From Ensifer adhaerens (GTDB taxonomy: Bacteria > Pseudomonadota > Alphaproteobacteria > Rhizobiales > Rhizobiaceae), in the NCBI RefSeq assembly GCF_002940685.1, contig NZ_PNFP01000006.1, positions 248,001 through 312,000 on the forward strand: a stretch of DNA of 64,000 nt, written 5' to 3'. A model generated the notes under the pieces. It ran no database searches. It had not been told where the DNA came from and saw nothing but the letters and a program-made list of their open reading frames with translations. Shown here in pieces: positions 49,126 through 60,771 of the stretch. Numbering within the stretch: position 1 is the first letter of the stretch; each line of letters begins with the position of its first letter. Made by a program: the position numbers and the translations under genes.

Positions 49126-51651
49126 TCAGGCTGCCCGGTAGTTGTCGTAGTCTTCCGCCTCCGGCTCCAGCCGGAACTGCTCGACCAGCATCATCAGCGT
49201 GTCAGCCTGGTTTGCGAGCGCGCGGCTCGTTGCCGTCGCCTCTTCCACCATCGAGGCGTTCTGCTGGGTCATCTGGTCCATCTGGTTGACGGAGCCATTG
49301 ACCTCGTTGAGCGCCACGGCCTGGTCGCGGCTGGCGGTCGCGATCATCTCGACATGCTGGCTGACCGTGACGATCTGAGCGCTGATCGAGGCCAGCACTT
49401 CGCCGGTTTCCTTGACCAGGTGCGAGCCGGCATTGACCTCGTTCGTCGACTTGTTGATGAGCCCCTTGATCTCGCGCGCGGCCTCTGCCGAGCGTTGCGC
49501 CAGTTCACGCACTTCCTGGGCGACGACGGCAAAACCCTTGCCGGCCTCACCTGCGCGCGCCGCCTCGATGCCGGCATTGAGCGCCAGCAGGTTGGTCTGG
49601 AAGGCGATGTCGTCGATCACCTCGATGATCTGTTCGATCTGGCGCGAGGCCTCCTCGATGCGCCCCATGGCGGCGATCGCATTGGTGACCACGGTCGCCG
49701 AACTGTCGGCGCTGCGTTTCGTCTGGATCACCGCGTGGTTGGCTTCGCCGGCGCGTTCGGCCGAGGAACGGACGGTGACCGTGATCTGGTCGACGGCGGC
49801 GGCCGTCTCTTCGAGCGAGGCGGCCTGGGCCTCGGTCCGCTTCGACAGCGAATCGGCCGCGTGATGCATGTTGGAGCCGCTCTCCTGGATCGCCTGCGCA
49901 TTGGCACGGATCTGAGCCAGCGTATCCTGCAGGCGGATAAGCGAACCGTTGAAGTCCTGACGCAACTGTTCGAGGCGACCGTGGAACGGCACGTCGATCT
50001 GGCGCGACAGGTCGCCCTGGGCCAGGCGGCCGAGACCAGCGGCAAGTTCGCTGACGGCGAGATCGATCTGGCGATCGAGCTCGCGCTTTTCCTGATCGTT
50101 GCGGCTGCGTTCGAGTTCGGCGCGGCTGCGCTGCTCTTCGCTTTCCGCCTCGATGCGGACCTTGGAGAGCGCGTTCTCCTTGAACACGCCAAGCGCACGC
50201 GCCATGTCGCCGATTTCGTCGCGACGAGCGTCGCCGTCGATCGTCGTATCGAGGCGGCCATCGGCAAGACGGCGCATCGCGGCGGTGATCTGGCCGATCG
50301 GCTTCTTCAACGTCAGCGTCAGGGCGATGCCGGCCAGAAGCGCGATGACGACGCCGGCAACGGTGGCGGCAACCGAGATCTGGTTCGCCTCGGTGCGCTC
50401 GGTGCCGGCCGCAACCTTCTGCTGTTCGGCAAACTCGGTCAGGTCCGTCCAGATCTGATTGATCGATTGTCCGGCGGCATCGAAGTCGGCCGTCCGCTTG
50501 ACGGTGATTTCCACGAGCGCTGCCGCATCCTTCTTCATTGCGGTCAGGATCGGCATCAGCGTGTCAGCGATCTTGTCGAACGAGGCGCCGTCGCTCGCAA
50601 CACCCCGAAGCGTCGCCATGTTCTGCTGAACGGCGAGCGACTTGTCGAGCAGCTTCTGGCGGTTGCCCTCGTTCGTCTGCCCCATGAAGGTGGCGGCGGA
50701 AATCTGGATATCGGTGATCGACGACGAGAGACGACGGGTGGCCGTCAGCACGGATTCGGTCGTGACGATCTGCTCGTCGAGCTCGGCGAAAATCCGCGTC
50801 GCGTCACGCATCTTGCCAACGGAAGCCGCCTCCAGGCGGAAGCTCGCAGTGCGGAAGCGGTCGACATATTTGGAAATGCCGGCAAGCGTTTCCGGTCCGG
50901 CGGGCGCCTTCAGCATGGCGCCGATCTCGCTCGAAGCCGAGGTGATGGTCTCGGTGAGCGACTTTTCATCCTTCGGCAGCAGGCGGAAGATGTCACGCTC
51001 GGTACGGCCGATCATCGGGAAGCGTTCCTTGACCGCCTTCAGCTTCTCCTCGACGGTGATCGCCTTGCTCACTTCGGTGCCAAATTCGTTGAAGAAGCGG
51101 CTCGCGCGCATCAGCTTTTCAGCCTCGCGCAGCATGGTCTTGGCGGCGTTCTCGCTCTTGCGAACGGCGTATTGCAGCCGGTTCGACTCCTCGTTGATCT
51201 TGGCGCGCTCGATGAGCAGGGCGTCCAGGTTCGAGGTCATCGCCGCGCGCAGATCCTGTTCGCCGACGTGCAGCGTCCAGAGGCCGCCGATGCGGGCTTC
51301 GATGTCGCTGGTCGCCGCGATCGCAGCCTTCAATTCGTCCTGGCCGCTCTGGCCGGCGACCTGCGCCGCCGTCTCGGCGAGCACGTCCTTTTGCGCCGAG
51401 ATGGTCGATTGCACGGCGTCACGGGTTTCTTCAGTGGTCGAATGCAGGAAGGCGTTCATGCCCGCATAGACATCCTTGAAGCCGCTCAAGGTCTGCAACA
51501 CGCTGTTGGAAATCTCCATGCGTCCCTGAAGCAGGCCGGATGCATAGAGGCCGGTGATGCCGACGGCACAGATGCTGACGACGAAGGGCAGGATGAAAAA
51601 GAGCACCTTCGTCTGGATCTTGAAACGGGCAAGAATTCTATCGATGAACAT
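49126..51651 (-). CDS. mcpZ: Methyl-accepting chemotaxis protein with large periplasmic domain (McpZ-like)
   Basis: 841 aa. TM1 lies at about 14-36. A long periplasmic region follows (about 37-405), predicted helical and without an obvious Cache or four-helix signature. TM2 lies at about 409-430. HAMP units follow, and the conserved signalling tip includes GEAGKGFAVVAQEVRELAQR. The periplasmic size and position match what I remember of S. meliloti McpZ; orthology should be confirmed. ATG 51651 has AAGG about 8 nt upstream; GTG 51660 is an alternative. No C-terminal CheR-binding pentapeptide is seen (ends DNYRAA). Confidence 0.85.
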   Translation of the reverse strand: MFIDRILARFKIQTKVLFFILPFVVSICAVGITGLYASGLLQGRMEISNSVLQTLSGFKDVYAGMNAFLHSTTEETRDAVQSTISAQKDVLAETAAQVAGQSGQDELKAAIAATSDIEARIGGLWTLHVGEQDLRAAMTSNLDALLIERAKINEESNRLQYAVRKSENAAKTMLREAEKLMRASRFFNEFGTEVSKAITVEEKLKAVKERFPMIGRTERDIFRLLPKDEKSLTETITSASSEIGAMLKAPAGPETLAGISKYVDRFRTASFRLEAASVGKMRDATRIFAELDEQIVTTESVLTATRRLSSSITDIQISAATFMGQTNEGNRQKLLDKSLAVQQNMATLRGVASDGASFDKIADTLMPILTAMKKDAAALVEITVKRTADFDAAGQSINQIWTDLTEFAEQQKVAAGTERTEANQISVAATVAGVVIALLAGIALTLTLKKPIGQITAAMRRLADGRLDTTIDGDARRDEIGDMARALGVFKENALSKVRIEAESEEQRSRAELERSRNDQEKRELDRQIDLAVSELAAGLGRLAQGDLSRQIDVPFHGRLEQLRQDFNGSLIRLQDTLAQIRANAQAIQESGSNMHHAADSLSKRTEAQAASLEETAAAVDQITVTVRSSAERAGEANHAVIQTKRSADSSATVVTNAIAAMGRIEEASRQIEQIIEVIDDIAFQTNLLALNAGIEAARAGEAGKGFAVVAQEVRELAQRSAEAAREIKGLINKSTNEVNAGSHLVKETGEVLASISAQIVTVSQHVEMIATASRDQAVALNEVNGSVNQMDQMTQQNASMVEEATATSRALANQADTLMMLVEQFRLEPEAEDYDNYRAA

Positions 51652-52003
51652 GGAAAACACCTTGGCTCGCAGCTCGCATTCGCCTCCCCCGACGGCTCGC
51701 TATGTCTTCGCACTCAACGACAGGGCGTGAATGTGCGAACGATCGAGAGCCACCCGATGCGCAAACAGGCTGATGTTTTTCGAAAAATCATGCGGCGCAC
51801 ACCGCCAGTCCGTCGGCAATCATTGCGGATCCACGGCGCCACTCCTCGGCAACGTGAACCTGACGAAACTCACATCGTCACACTATCTGTTTTGAACGAT
51901 TAAAATTTGTATAAGCGCGAGCACCCACGGCAGAAATTCCGAAGGCGTGCGCGGACGCGTCAGATGCGTCCGAGAGACGGCCGCTGAGGGCCGATCCCTG
52001 AAA
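51652..52003. other. 352-nt region upstream of the chemoreceptor gene
   Basis: No coding frame with a ribosome site or coding bias is visible on either strand until the 48-aa minus-strand gene at 52004. It must include the chemoreceptor promoter; I see no convincing sigma-54, RpoE2 or sigma-70 match. Confidence 0.45.
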
Positions 52004-52150
52004 TCAGAACCAAAGAGCCGGAAGGGCTGCGAGAGCGGCAACGGCAAAGAATGCAATCAAGGCGAGGCGCGTAAGCAGGGCCTTCTGCTGACGGCTTTCA
52101 TCGGTGCGGGCGATCGCGATGGCGCGGGGACGGCGGCGGATTTGGTTCAT
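52004..52150 (-). CDS. Small single-span membrane protein, 48 aa
   Basis: 48 aa: a basic N-terminus (MNQIRRRPRAIAIARTDESR) followed by one membrane helix (LALIAFFAVAALAALPALWF). AGGA lies about 6 nt before ATG 52150. Codon bias is strong. It lies between the chemoreceptor and flavoprotein genes and has its own reading direction like both. Function unknown. Confidence 0.7.
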   Translation of the reverse strand: MNQIRRRPRAIAIARTDESRQQKALLTRLALIAFFAVAALAALPALWF

Positions 52151-52385
52151 GGCATCCTGTCCTTGTCACATTGACCGGCAACGTTCGGTCCGGATGACCA
52201 GCATTGCCTGTCACAGTTATATTGCAGCCATGCCGCGGCGGAAGAAAGTCAAAAAATCGGAAACAGTGTTATTTCCGTTTACGCGACAATCCGATCCCAC
52301 CAACTGCCGGCTGTGCCGACAAGGATAAAGGTTCGGCGAGATATATTAACAATCACTGAAGCTCGCCACACCAAAAGCAGGGAGA

Positions 52386-53570
52386 TCAGGCGTCCTGGCC
52401 GGCCGCAAAGCCCGATGCCCAGGCCCATTGGAAATTGTAGCCGCCGAGCCACCCGGTCACATCGACGCATTCGCCGATAAAGTAGAGCCCGGGCACTGCC
52501 TTTGCCTGCATCGTCCTGGAATCGAGCCCGTTGGTGTCGACGCCGCCGAGCGTAACTTCGGCGGTGCGATACCCTTCCGATCCGGCGGGCTTGATGGTCC
52601 AGGCCTGGATCGAGGTTGCAAGCTGATTGATGGTCTTGTCCGAGAGATCGGCAAGCTGGCGCCCCGTCAGCTTCGCACCGTCGGCAAAAAATTGTGCCAG
52701 CCGGCGCGGCAGGATATCGCCGAGCGCCGTCTGCACCGCCTGCTTGCCGTGGGTGCGGCGCATCTCCTTGAGGATCGCGGCGATGTCGATGTCGGGCATC
52801 AGCCTGAGCACGATTTCCTGCCCCTCACGCCAATAGGACGAGATCTGCAGGATGGCCGGGCCGCTCAGGCCGCGATGGGTGATCAGCACCGCCTCGCGGA
52901 AGGCGGTCTTGCCGGACCGCGCCTCCGCATCCGCCGCAACGCCGGCGAGCTCCCCGACGGTCTCTAGCTGCGCCGGGTCGAGGGTCAGCGGCACGAGACC
53001 GGGCCGCGTCTCGATCATCCCAAGTCCGAACTGCTCGGCGATCTTATAGGCAAGTCCGGTCGCCCCCATCTTCGGGATCGACTTGCCACCACTGGCAACG
53101 ACCAGCGACTGCGCGTCGATCGGCCCCTCGCCCGTCATCACCCGAAAACCCGCGCCGTGGCGCTCGACACTCTCAATCGTCGTTTCGAGGCGCAGTTCGG
53201 CATGCACCTCGCCCATTTCGGAAAGCAGCATCTTGATGATGTCCTTGGCCGAATGGTCGCAGAAGAGCTGCCCGAGCGTCTTTTCGTGCCAGGCAATGCC
53301 ATGCTTTTCGACGAGAGCGAGGAAGTCGCGTGGCGTGTAGCGCGCCAGCGCCGACTTTGAGAAATGCGGGTTGGCCGACAGGAAGTTCTTCGGCCCCGCA
53401 TGGATGTTGGTGAAGTTGCAGCGGCCGCCGCCGGAAATGCGGATCTTCTCGCCCGGCGCCTTGGCGTGGTCGAGTACAGCCACGCGCCGGCCGCGCTTGC
53501 CCGCCTCGATTGCGCACATCATGCCGGCGGCGCCGGCGCCAATGATGACCACATCTTTCTTTTCAGCCAC
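52386..53570 (-). CDS. NAD(P)/FAD-dependent oxidoreductase (HI0933/YhiN-like)
   Basis: 394 aa. The FAD-binding motif DVVIIGAGAAGMMCAIEAGK is followed by GEKIRISGGGRCNFTN, diagnostic of the HI0933-like family. VASGGKSIPKMGATGLAYKI and the C-terminal GLYFIGECVDVTGWLGGYNF support this. The start is GTG 53570 with GGGTG upstream; the frame to 53609 is not supported. Substrate unknown. Confidence 0.9.
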   Translation of the reverse strand: MAEKKDVVIIGAGAAGMMCAIEAGKRGRRVAVLDHAKAPGEKIRISGGGRCNFTNIHAGPKNFLSANPHFSKSALARYTPRDFLALVEKHGIAWHEKTLGQLFCDHSAKDIIKMLLSEMGEVHAELRLETTIESVERHGAGFRVMTGEGPIDAQSLVVASGGKSIPKMGATGLAYKIAEQFGLGMIETRPGLVPLTLDPAQLETVGELAGVAADAEARSGKTAFREAVLITHRGLSGPAILQISSYWREGQEIVLRLMPDIDIAAILKEMRRTHGKQAVQTALGDILPRRLAQFFADGAKLTGRQLADLSDKTINQLATSIQAWTIKPAGSEGYRTAEVTLGGVDTNGLDSRTMQAKAVPGLYFIGECVDVTGWLGGYNFQWAWASGFAAGQDA

Positions 53571-53693
53571 GGAACACCCCAGATCTTTGCCTTTCCTTTC
53601 CGGTGGCAAAGCAGAAAGTCAATGGTGAGGCCCATCTAGCCAATTGCCAATCTGTGGTTATGATGCGCTATCCGAAGCCAAAACCGGTGATTT

Positions 53694-55130
53694 ATGCCCT
53701 CCAAGAGAAGTGCTGCCCAACAAACAACGAAAATCAGCAAGACTTCGAAAATACCCCCCGCCCTCCACTCCCTCCGTGGTGTGAAGACCTGGAAGGAAGC
53801 CACGGACTGGCTCAAGATCCGCGGCATCGAAGACATCGAGTGCATCACGCCAGACCTTGCCGGCGTTCCCCGCGGCAAGATGATGCCGACCTCGAAGTTC
53901 ACTTCCAATACCTCGCTGGCCCTGCCCTCGGCGGTCTATCGCCATACGATCTCGGGCGAATATCCTGACGAAACCGGTCAGTTCCGCTACGATTCCCGCG
54001 ACAGCGACATCAAGCTGGTGCCCGACCTCTCGACCCTTTCGGTCGTGCCCTGGGAGACCGATCCGACGGCGCAGGTGATCTGCGACATCGTCGGCTCGCA
54101 GGGTGAACAGATCAGCTACACGCCGCGCAACGTTCTGAAGCGCGTGGTCGACCTCTACAAGCAGAAGGGCTGGAAGCCGGTCGTGGCGCCGGAAATCGAG
54201 TTCTACCTCGTCGCCCAGAACGACGATCCGGACTATCCGCTGCATCCGCCGAAGGGCCGCTCCGGCCGCTCGATCCTCGGTGGCCAGGGCTATTCCATCG
54301 CCGGGATCAACGAATTCGACGAACTGATCGACGACATCTACCACTTCTCCGAGAAGCAGGGGCTGGAGATCGACACGCTGATCCATGAAGAGGGACCGGC
54401 GCAGCTCGAGATCAACCTGCGCCACGGCGATCCGATCGAGCTTGCAGACCAGGTCTTCCTGTTCAAGCGCACGATCCGCGAGGCGGCGCTGAAGCACGGC
54501 ATCTATGCCACCTTCATGGCCAAGCCCATGCAGGGCCAGCCAGGATCGGCGATGCACATTCACCAGTCGGTGGTCGAGATCAACACCGGCCGCAACCTGT
54601 TCTCGAACCCGGACGGCTCGGCATCGAAGGAGTTCTTCCACTTCATCGGCGGCATGCAGCACTACGTGCCGCGCACGCTGGTGATGATGGCGCCCTATGT
54701 GAACTCCTATCGACGACTGACGCCCGACATGTCGGCGCCGGTCAACACCGCCTGGGGCTACGACAACCGCACGACCGCCTTCCGCATTCCGGTGTCGGAG
54801 CCGATCGCCCGGCGTATCGAAAACCGGCTGCCGAGCTCGGACGCCAACCCCTATCTGGCGCTCGCCGCTTCGCTTGCCTGCGGCTATCTCGGCATCATCG
54901 AGCAGCGGGAACCGACGGCTCCGACCGAGGATACGGCCAACGAAGGCGAGATCCTCCTGCCGCGCGGCCTGCTCGAAGCCGTCTCGCTGCTGGAGTCGGC
55001 GCCGTCGCTTGCAGATGTGCTGAGCCCCGAGTTCATCGCCATCTATGCCGGCGTCAAGCGCGGCGAGTTCGAGACCTTCATGCAGGTGATCAGCCCCTGG
55101 GAACGCGAATTCCTGCTTCTCAACGTCTGA
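53694..55130 (+). CDS. Glutamine synthetase family protein, probable gamma-glutamyl-polyamine ligase
   Basis: 478 aa. The N-terminal beta-grasp is followed by the catalytic domain: PEIEFYL, EEGPAQLEINL, the ATP-binding MHIHQSVV, and RIENRLPSSDANPYL. It belongs to the glutamine synthetase fold but to a branch used for gamma-glutamylation of amines (PuuA-type). The oxidoreductase 15 nt downstream fits the next PuuB step. Probable role: conjugating putrescine or another amine to glutamate. The ATG 53694 has no strong ribosome site; a later start is possible. Confidence 0.82.
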   Translation: MPSKRSAAQQTTKISKTSKIPPALHSLRGVKTWKEATDWLKIRGIEDIECITPDLAGVPRGKMMPTSKFTSNTSLALPSAVYRHTISGEYPDETGQFRYDSRDSDIKLVPDLSTLSVVPWETDPTAQVICDIVGSQGEQISYTPRNVLKRVVDLYKQKGWKPVVAPEIEFYLVAQNDDPDYPLHPPKGRSGRSILGGQGYSIAGINEFDELIDDIYHFSEKQGLEIDTLIHEEGPAQLEINLRHGDPIELADQVFLFKRTIREAALKHGIYATFMAKPMQGQPGSAMHIHQSVVEINTGRNLFSNPDGSASKEFFHFIGGMQHYVPRTLVMMAPYVNSYRRLTPDMSAPVNTAWGYDNRTTAFRIPVSEPIARRIENRLPSSDANPYLALAASLACGYLGIIEQREPTAPTEDTANEGEILLPRGLLEAVSLLESAPSLADVLSPEFIAIYAGVKRGEFETFMQVISPWEREFLLLNV

Positions 55131-55145
55131 CCTCTGAGGTTCTCC

Positions 55146-56432
55146 ATGCCCTGGCAAAGCCCGATCTCGCCCGGTTACTCCTGGTATGAAGCAACCGTTC
55201 CGGATCGACCGGACTATCCCGCCATGCCGGGATCGCGCAAAGCCAATGTGGCGATCATCGGCGGTGGCTATACCGGGCTGCAGGCCGCATGGAACCTCGC
55301 CAGGCAAGGCGTCGATGTCACCGTGATCGACGCCTGCCGCTTCGGCGACGGCGCCTCTGGCCGCAATGGCGGCCAGTTCGGCACCGGGCAACGCGCCTGG
55401 GCGGACGAGAGCGAAGAAAGCCTCGGCCATGAGCGGGCGCAGGCGCTGTTTACCATGGCCGAGAATGCCAAGCGCTACGTGCTCGATTTCGCAAGCGCCC
55501 ATGAGATCGACATCGAGTTCGTGCCGGGCCAGCTCTCGGTCGGCCACAAGAAGAGCCTGGAAAAGGACTATCGCGACCATGCGGAAGCGATGGCGACACG
55601 CTTCGGCTACCCGCACCTGACCTTCATGGAGCGCGAGGAAACGGCAAGCCGGCTCGGGTCGAGCCACTATCATTTCGGCATTCGCGATGCCGGCACCGGC
55701 CATATCCACCCGATGAAGCTGCTGGTGGGCCTTGCGAAGCAGGCGGCACTCGCCGGTGCCAACCTCTTCGAGCAGACCAAGGCCCTGAAGATCGACCGCC
55801 AAGGCGGTGCGATCATCATCACCACCGATCGTGGCACGATTGCCGCCGACCGCGTGCTCGTTGCCTGCAATGCCTATATCGGCAATCTGGAGCCGGTCAG
55901 CGCCAGCCACGTCATGCCGATCCGCTCCTTCATTGGCGCGACGACGGTGCTTTCCAACTATCCGAACATCATTCCCGGTGGCGAATCCGTCGACGATTCG
56001 CGCTTCGTCGTGCGCTACTTCCGCAAGTCGCGGGACGGTCGGCTGCTTTTCGGCGGCCGCGAAGCCTATACGGCCGACAATCCGCGCGACATTTCCACCC
56101 ATATCCGCCGACAGATCAGCGAGATCTATCCGGAACTCGCCAATATCGAGATCACCCACGGCTGGGGCGGCTCCGTCGGCATCACCATGCCGCGCACCCC
56201 CTTCTGTCGCGAGGTCATGCCGGGCGTCACCTCGATCGGCGGCTATTCCGGCCACGGCGTGATGCTCTCCAACTATTGCGGCAAGCTTTATGCCGACCTG
56301 GCACTCGGCAAGGACACCGAGCTCGACCTCTTGAAGGCGCTGAAAATTCCGGCCTTTCCGGGCGGCACGCGATTCCGCTCCGCCCTTCTCTTCCTCGCGC
56401 TGAGCTGGTACGCATTACGCGACAGGTTCTGA
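55146..56432 (+). CDS. FAD oxidoreductase, probable gamma-glutamyl-amine oxidase (PuuB-like)
   Basis: 428 aa. The N-terminal sequence SPGYSWYEATVPDRPDYPAM is typical of PuuB-like oxidases; the FAD motif is VAIIGGGYTGLQAAWNLARQ and SGRNGGQFG follows. C-terminal GYSGHGVMLSNYCGKLYADL closes the flavin site. It has GAGG 6 nt before ATG 55146 and follows the ligase by 15 nt, so they are co-transcribed and likely act in sequence on a gamma-glutamyl amine. Confidence 0.87.
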   Translation: MPWQSPISPGYSWYEATVPDRPDYPAMPGSRKANVAIIGGGYTGLQAAWNLARQGVDVTVIDACRFGDGASGRNGGQFGTGQRAWADESEESLGHERAQALFTMAENAKRYVLDFASAHEIDIEFVPGQLSVGHKKSLEKDYRDHAEAMATRFGYPHLTFMEREETASRLGSSHYHFGIRDAGTGHIHPMKLLVGLAKQAALAGANLFEQTKALKIDRQGGAIIITTDRGTIAADRVLVACNAYIGNLEPVSASHVMPIRSFIGATTVLSNYPNIIPGGESVDDSRFVVRYFRKSRDGRLLFGGREAYTADNPRDISTHIRRQISEIYPELANIEITHGWGGSVGITMPRTPFCREVMPGVTSIGGYSGHGVMLSNYCGKLYADLALGKDTELDLLKALKIPAFPGGTRFRSALLFLALSWYALRDRF

Positions 56433-56440
56433 AAAACGCT

Positions 56441-56465
56441 TGCGATGGCATTTTATTGCATCGCA
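56441..56465. promoter_or_regulatory. Inverted repeat upstream of zwf
   Basis: TGCGATG (56441-56447) and CATCGCA (56459-56465) are perfect 7-bp arms around an 11-nt AT-rich centre, about 65-90 nt upstream of ATG 56529. It could be an operator for zwf-pgl-edd or a weak terminator for the preceding oxidase. Confidence 0.35.
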
Positions 56466-56528
56466 CTCTAGCGCCTTTAAATCGATTAGATTATATGTGC
56501 CCCTGACCTGAACAGATCGAGATATCCC

Positions 56529-58004
56529 ATGAGCAGCCAGATCATTCCCGTCGAACCATTTGACTATGTGGTGTTCGGGGGCACCGGCGATCTTGCGGAG
56601 CGCAAGCTGTTGCCGGCGCTCTATCACCGGCAACTGGAAGGCCAGATCACGGAGCCGACCCGCATCATCGGCGCGTCGCGCGCAGCGCTCAGCCATGAGG
56701 ATTATCGCAAGTTTGCCGTCGACGCCTTGAAGGAGCATCTGAAGGCCGACGAGTACAAGGAAGAGGAAGTCGCGAAGTTCGCCGCGCGCCTGTTCTACGT
56801 GTCCGTCGACGCCAAGTCGGACCAGGGCTGGGACGCGCTGAAGAAGATCCTCGAAGACGGCAAGGAGCGCATTCGCGCCTTCTATCTCGCCGTCGGCCCG
56901 GCCATCTTCGGCGACATTTCCGAGCGCATCCGCGATCACAAGCTGATCACCAAGAACACCCGCATCGTCGTCGAAAAGCCGATCGGCCGCGACCTCGCGT
57001 CTGCGACCGAGCTCAACGACACGATCGGCAAGGTCTTCCGCGAAGAGCAGATCTTCCGCATCGACCACTATCTCGGCAAGGAGACGGTGCAGAACCTGAT
57101 GGCGCTGCGCTTTGCCAATGCGCTCTACGAGCCGCTTTGGAACTCCGCCCATATCGACCACGTGCAGATTACCGTGTCGGAAGCCGTCGGCCTTGAAAAC
57201 CGCGCCGGCTACTATGACAAAGCCGGTGCGCTGCGCGATATGGTGCAGAACCACATCCTGCAGCTCGTCTGCTTCGTCGCCATGGAAGCACCGACCTCGA
57301 TGGACGCCGAAGCAGTGCGCGACGAGAAGCTGAAGGTCCTGCGCGCGCTGAAGCCGATCACCTCGTCCAACGTCGAGCAGGTGACGGTACGCGGCCAGTA
57401 CCGCGCCGGCGCTTCGGCCGGCGGCCCGGTCAAGGGCTATCTCGAGGAACTCGAAGGCGGCGTTTCGAACACCGAGACCTTCGTGGCGATCAAGGCCGAA
57501 GTCAGCAACTGGCGCTGGGCCGGCGTGCCCTTCTACATCCGCACCGGCAAGCGCCTTGCCGGCCGCATGTCGGAGATCGTCATCACGTTCAAGCAGATCC
57601 CGCACTCGATCTTCGACAACAATGCCGGCCGCATCTCGGCCAACCAGCTGGTCATCCGCCTGCAGCCGAACGAAGGCGTGAAGCAGTCGCTGATGATCAA
57701 GGATCCGGGTCCGGGCGGCATGCGCCTGCGCAGCGTCTCGCTCGACATGAGCTTTGCCGAGGCCTTTTCGGTCCGTAATGCGGACGCCTATGAGCGGCTG
57801 CTCTTCGATGTCGTGCGCAACAACCAGACGCTGTTCGTGCGCCGCGACGAGGTCGAGGCCGCGTGGAAGTGGGTCGATCCGATCCTGAAGGCCTGGGAGG
57901 AAACCGGGCAGCAGGTCCAGGGCTACACCGCCGGCACCTGGGGTCCGAGCCAGTCGATCGCGCTGATCGAGCGCGACGGCCGCACCTGGAACGATGCGAT
58001 ATAG
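56529..58004 (+). CDS. zwf: Glucose-6-phosphate 1-dehydrogenase
   Basis: 491 aa. The cofactor motif GGTGDLAERKLLPALYHRQ and the active-site RIDHYLGKE are diagnostic. It oxidises glucose 6-phosphate to 6-phosphogluconolactone, feeding both the pentose phosphate and Entner-Doudoroff pathways. Followed 8 nt later by pgl; edd is further downstream on the same strand. Confidence 0.96.
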   Translation: MSSQIIPVEPFDYVVFGGTGDLAERKLLPALYHRQLEGQITEPTRIIGASRAALSHEDYRKFAVDALKEHLKADEYKEEEVAKFAARLFYVSVDAKSDQGWDALKKILEDGKERIRAFYLAVGPAIFGDISERIRDHKLITKNTRIVVEKPIGRDLASATELNDTIGKVFREEQIFRIDHYLGKETVQNLMALRFANALYEPLWNSAHIDHVQITVSEAVGLENRAGYYDKAGALRDMVQNHILQLVCFVAMEAPTSMDAEAVRDEKLKVLRALKPITSSNVEQVTVRGQYRAGASAGGPVKGYLEELEGGVSNTETFVAIKAEVSNWRWAGVPFYIRTGKRLAGRMSEIVITFKQIPHSIFDNNAGRISANQLVIRLQPNEGVKQSLMIKDPGPGGMRLRSVSLDMSFAEAFSVRNADAYERLLFDVVRNNQTLFVRRDEVEAAWKWVDPILKAWEETGQQVQGYTAGTWGPSQSIALIERDGRTWNDAI

Positions 58005-58012
58005 GTGCACCG

Positions 58013-58711
58013 ATGACGTCCAAGCTTCATACATTCGAGAATGGCGCGGCATTGGCGGAAGGCCTTGCCGATGCCGTCAGCCGGACTCTTGCCGCCGGTA
58101 TCGCCGCACGCGGTTCTGCGAGCATCGCCGTTTCCGGCGGTTCGACGCCCAAGGCCTTCTTCCAGGCGCTCTCCAAGAAAGACATCGCCTGGGACAAGGT
58201 GACGGTGACGCTCGTCGACGAACGTTTCGTGCCCCCGGAAAGCGACCGGTCGAACCATGGCCTAGTTGCCGCCAACCTGCTTCAGGACAAGGCGGCTGCG
58301 GCCAGGTTCCTGCCGCTCTATCATGCCGCCCCGTCCGCCGAGGCTGCCGCTGACATCGCAAGCCGTGAAACGGCAGCGATCGGGGCACCGTTCGACGTGG
58401 CGATCCTCGGCATGGGAACGGACGGGCACACGGCATCGTTCTTCCCCGGCGGATCGCAGCTCGCGCGCGCCATCGATCCGGCAACGCCGCGCGGCGTGAT
58501 CACGATGGAAGCGGCAGGTGCGGGCGAAACCCGACTGACCCTCACCTTCGCCAGCCTTCAGGATGCGCGGCTCCTGGTGCTGCACATCGAGGGCGAAGGC
58601 AAGAAGACCGTACTCGCCAAGGCCGAAGAAGCCGGTGACGAGAAGGACATGCCGATCCGGGCGGTGCTGCGCCGTGCCGCATCGCCAGTTGAGATTTACT
58701 GGGCGCCCTGA
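58013..58711 (+). CDS. pgl: 6-phosphogluconolactonase
   Basis: 232 aa. SGGSTPKAFF, TLVDERFVPP and LGMGTDGHTASFFPG match the DevB/Pgl family. It hydrolyses the lactone made by Zwf. ATG 58013 has AGGTG 5 nt upstream, placing its start 8 nt after the zwf stop, indicating translational coupling. Confidence 0.95.
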   Translation: MTSKLHTFENGAALAEGLADAVSRTLAAGIAARGSASIAVSGGSTPKAFFQALSKKDIAWDKVTVTLVDERFVPPESDRSNHGLVAANLLQDKAAAARFLPLYHAAPSAEAAADIASRETAAIGAPFDVAILGMGTDGHTASFFPGGSQLARAIDPATPRGVITMEAAGAGETRLTLTFASLQDARLLVLHIEGEGKKTVLAKAEEAGDEKDMPIRAVLRRAASPVEIYWAP

Positions 58712-58945
58712 TGCGTCAGGCGTCCCTGTTGAACGCAGGACAGACGCCCTGGATCGAATGATGTTGGGTCGTATGGCCCAATAGAACTTTTGGAAACCCG
58801 TTCGGCCGGTGGCGTTGCCATCGGAACGGACGCGCGTTTCTAAGAAATGCCGGGACGCAACGTGCGTTCTCCCAAGCGCGCCCGCGTTCCGGATCGATGA
58901 CTGGACGAAGATGAGGAGCTCCAAGGCTCCGGAACAGGATTTGCC

Positions 58946-60766
<1,821 letters not shown>

Positions 60767-60771
60767 CATGC

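Noticed and set aside
49045-51903. 952-codon plus-strand frame opposite the chemoreceptor gene
   Set aside because: It mirrors the chemoreceptor reading frame, the usual result of high GC at third positions; its translation lacks any domain and the minus-strand gene has clear family motifs.
53658-56255. 865-codon minus-strand frame opposite the ligase and oxidase genes
   Set aside because: It spans two well-defined plus-strand genes and shows no domain or ribosome site; a GC-rich antisense artefact.
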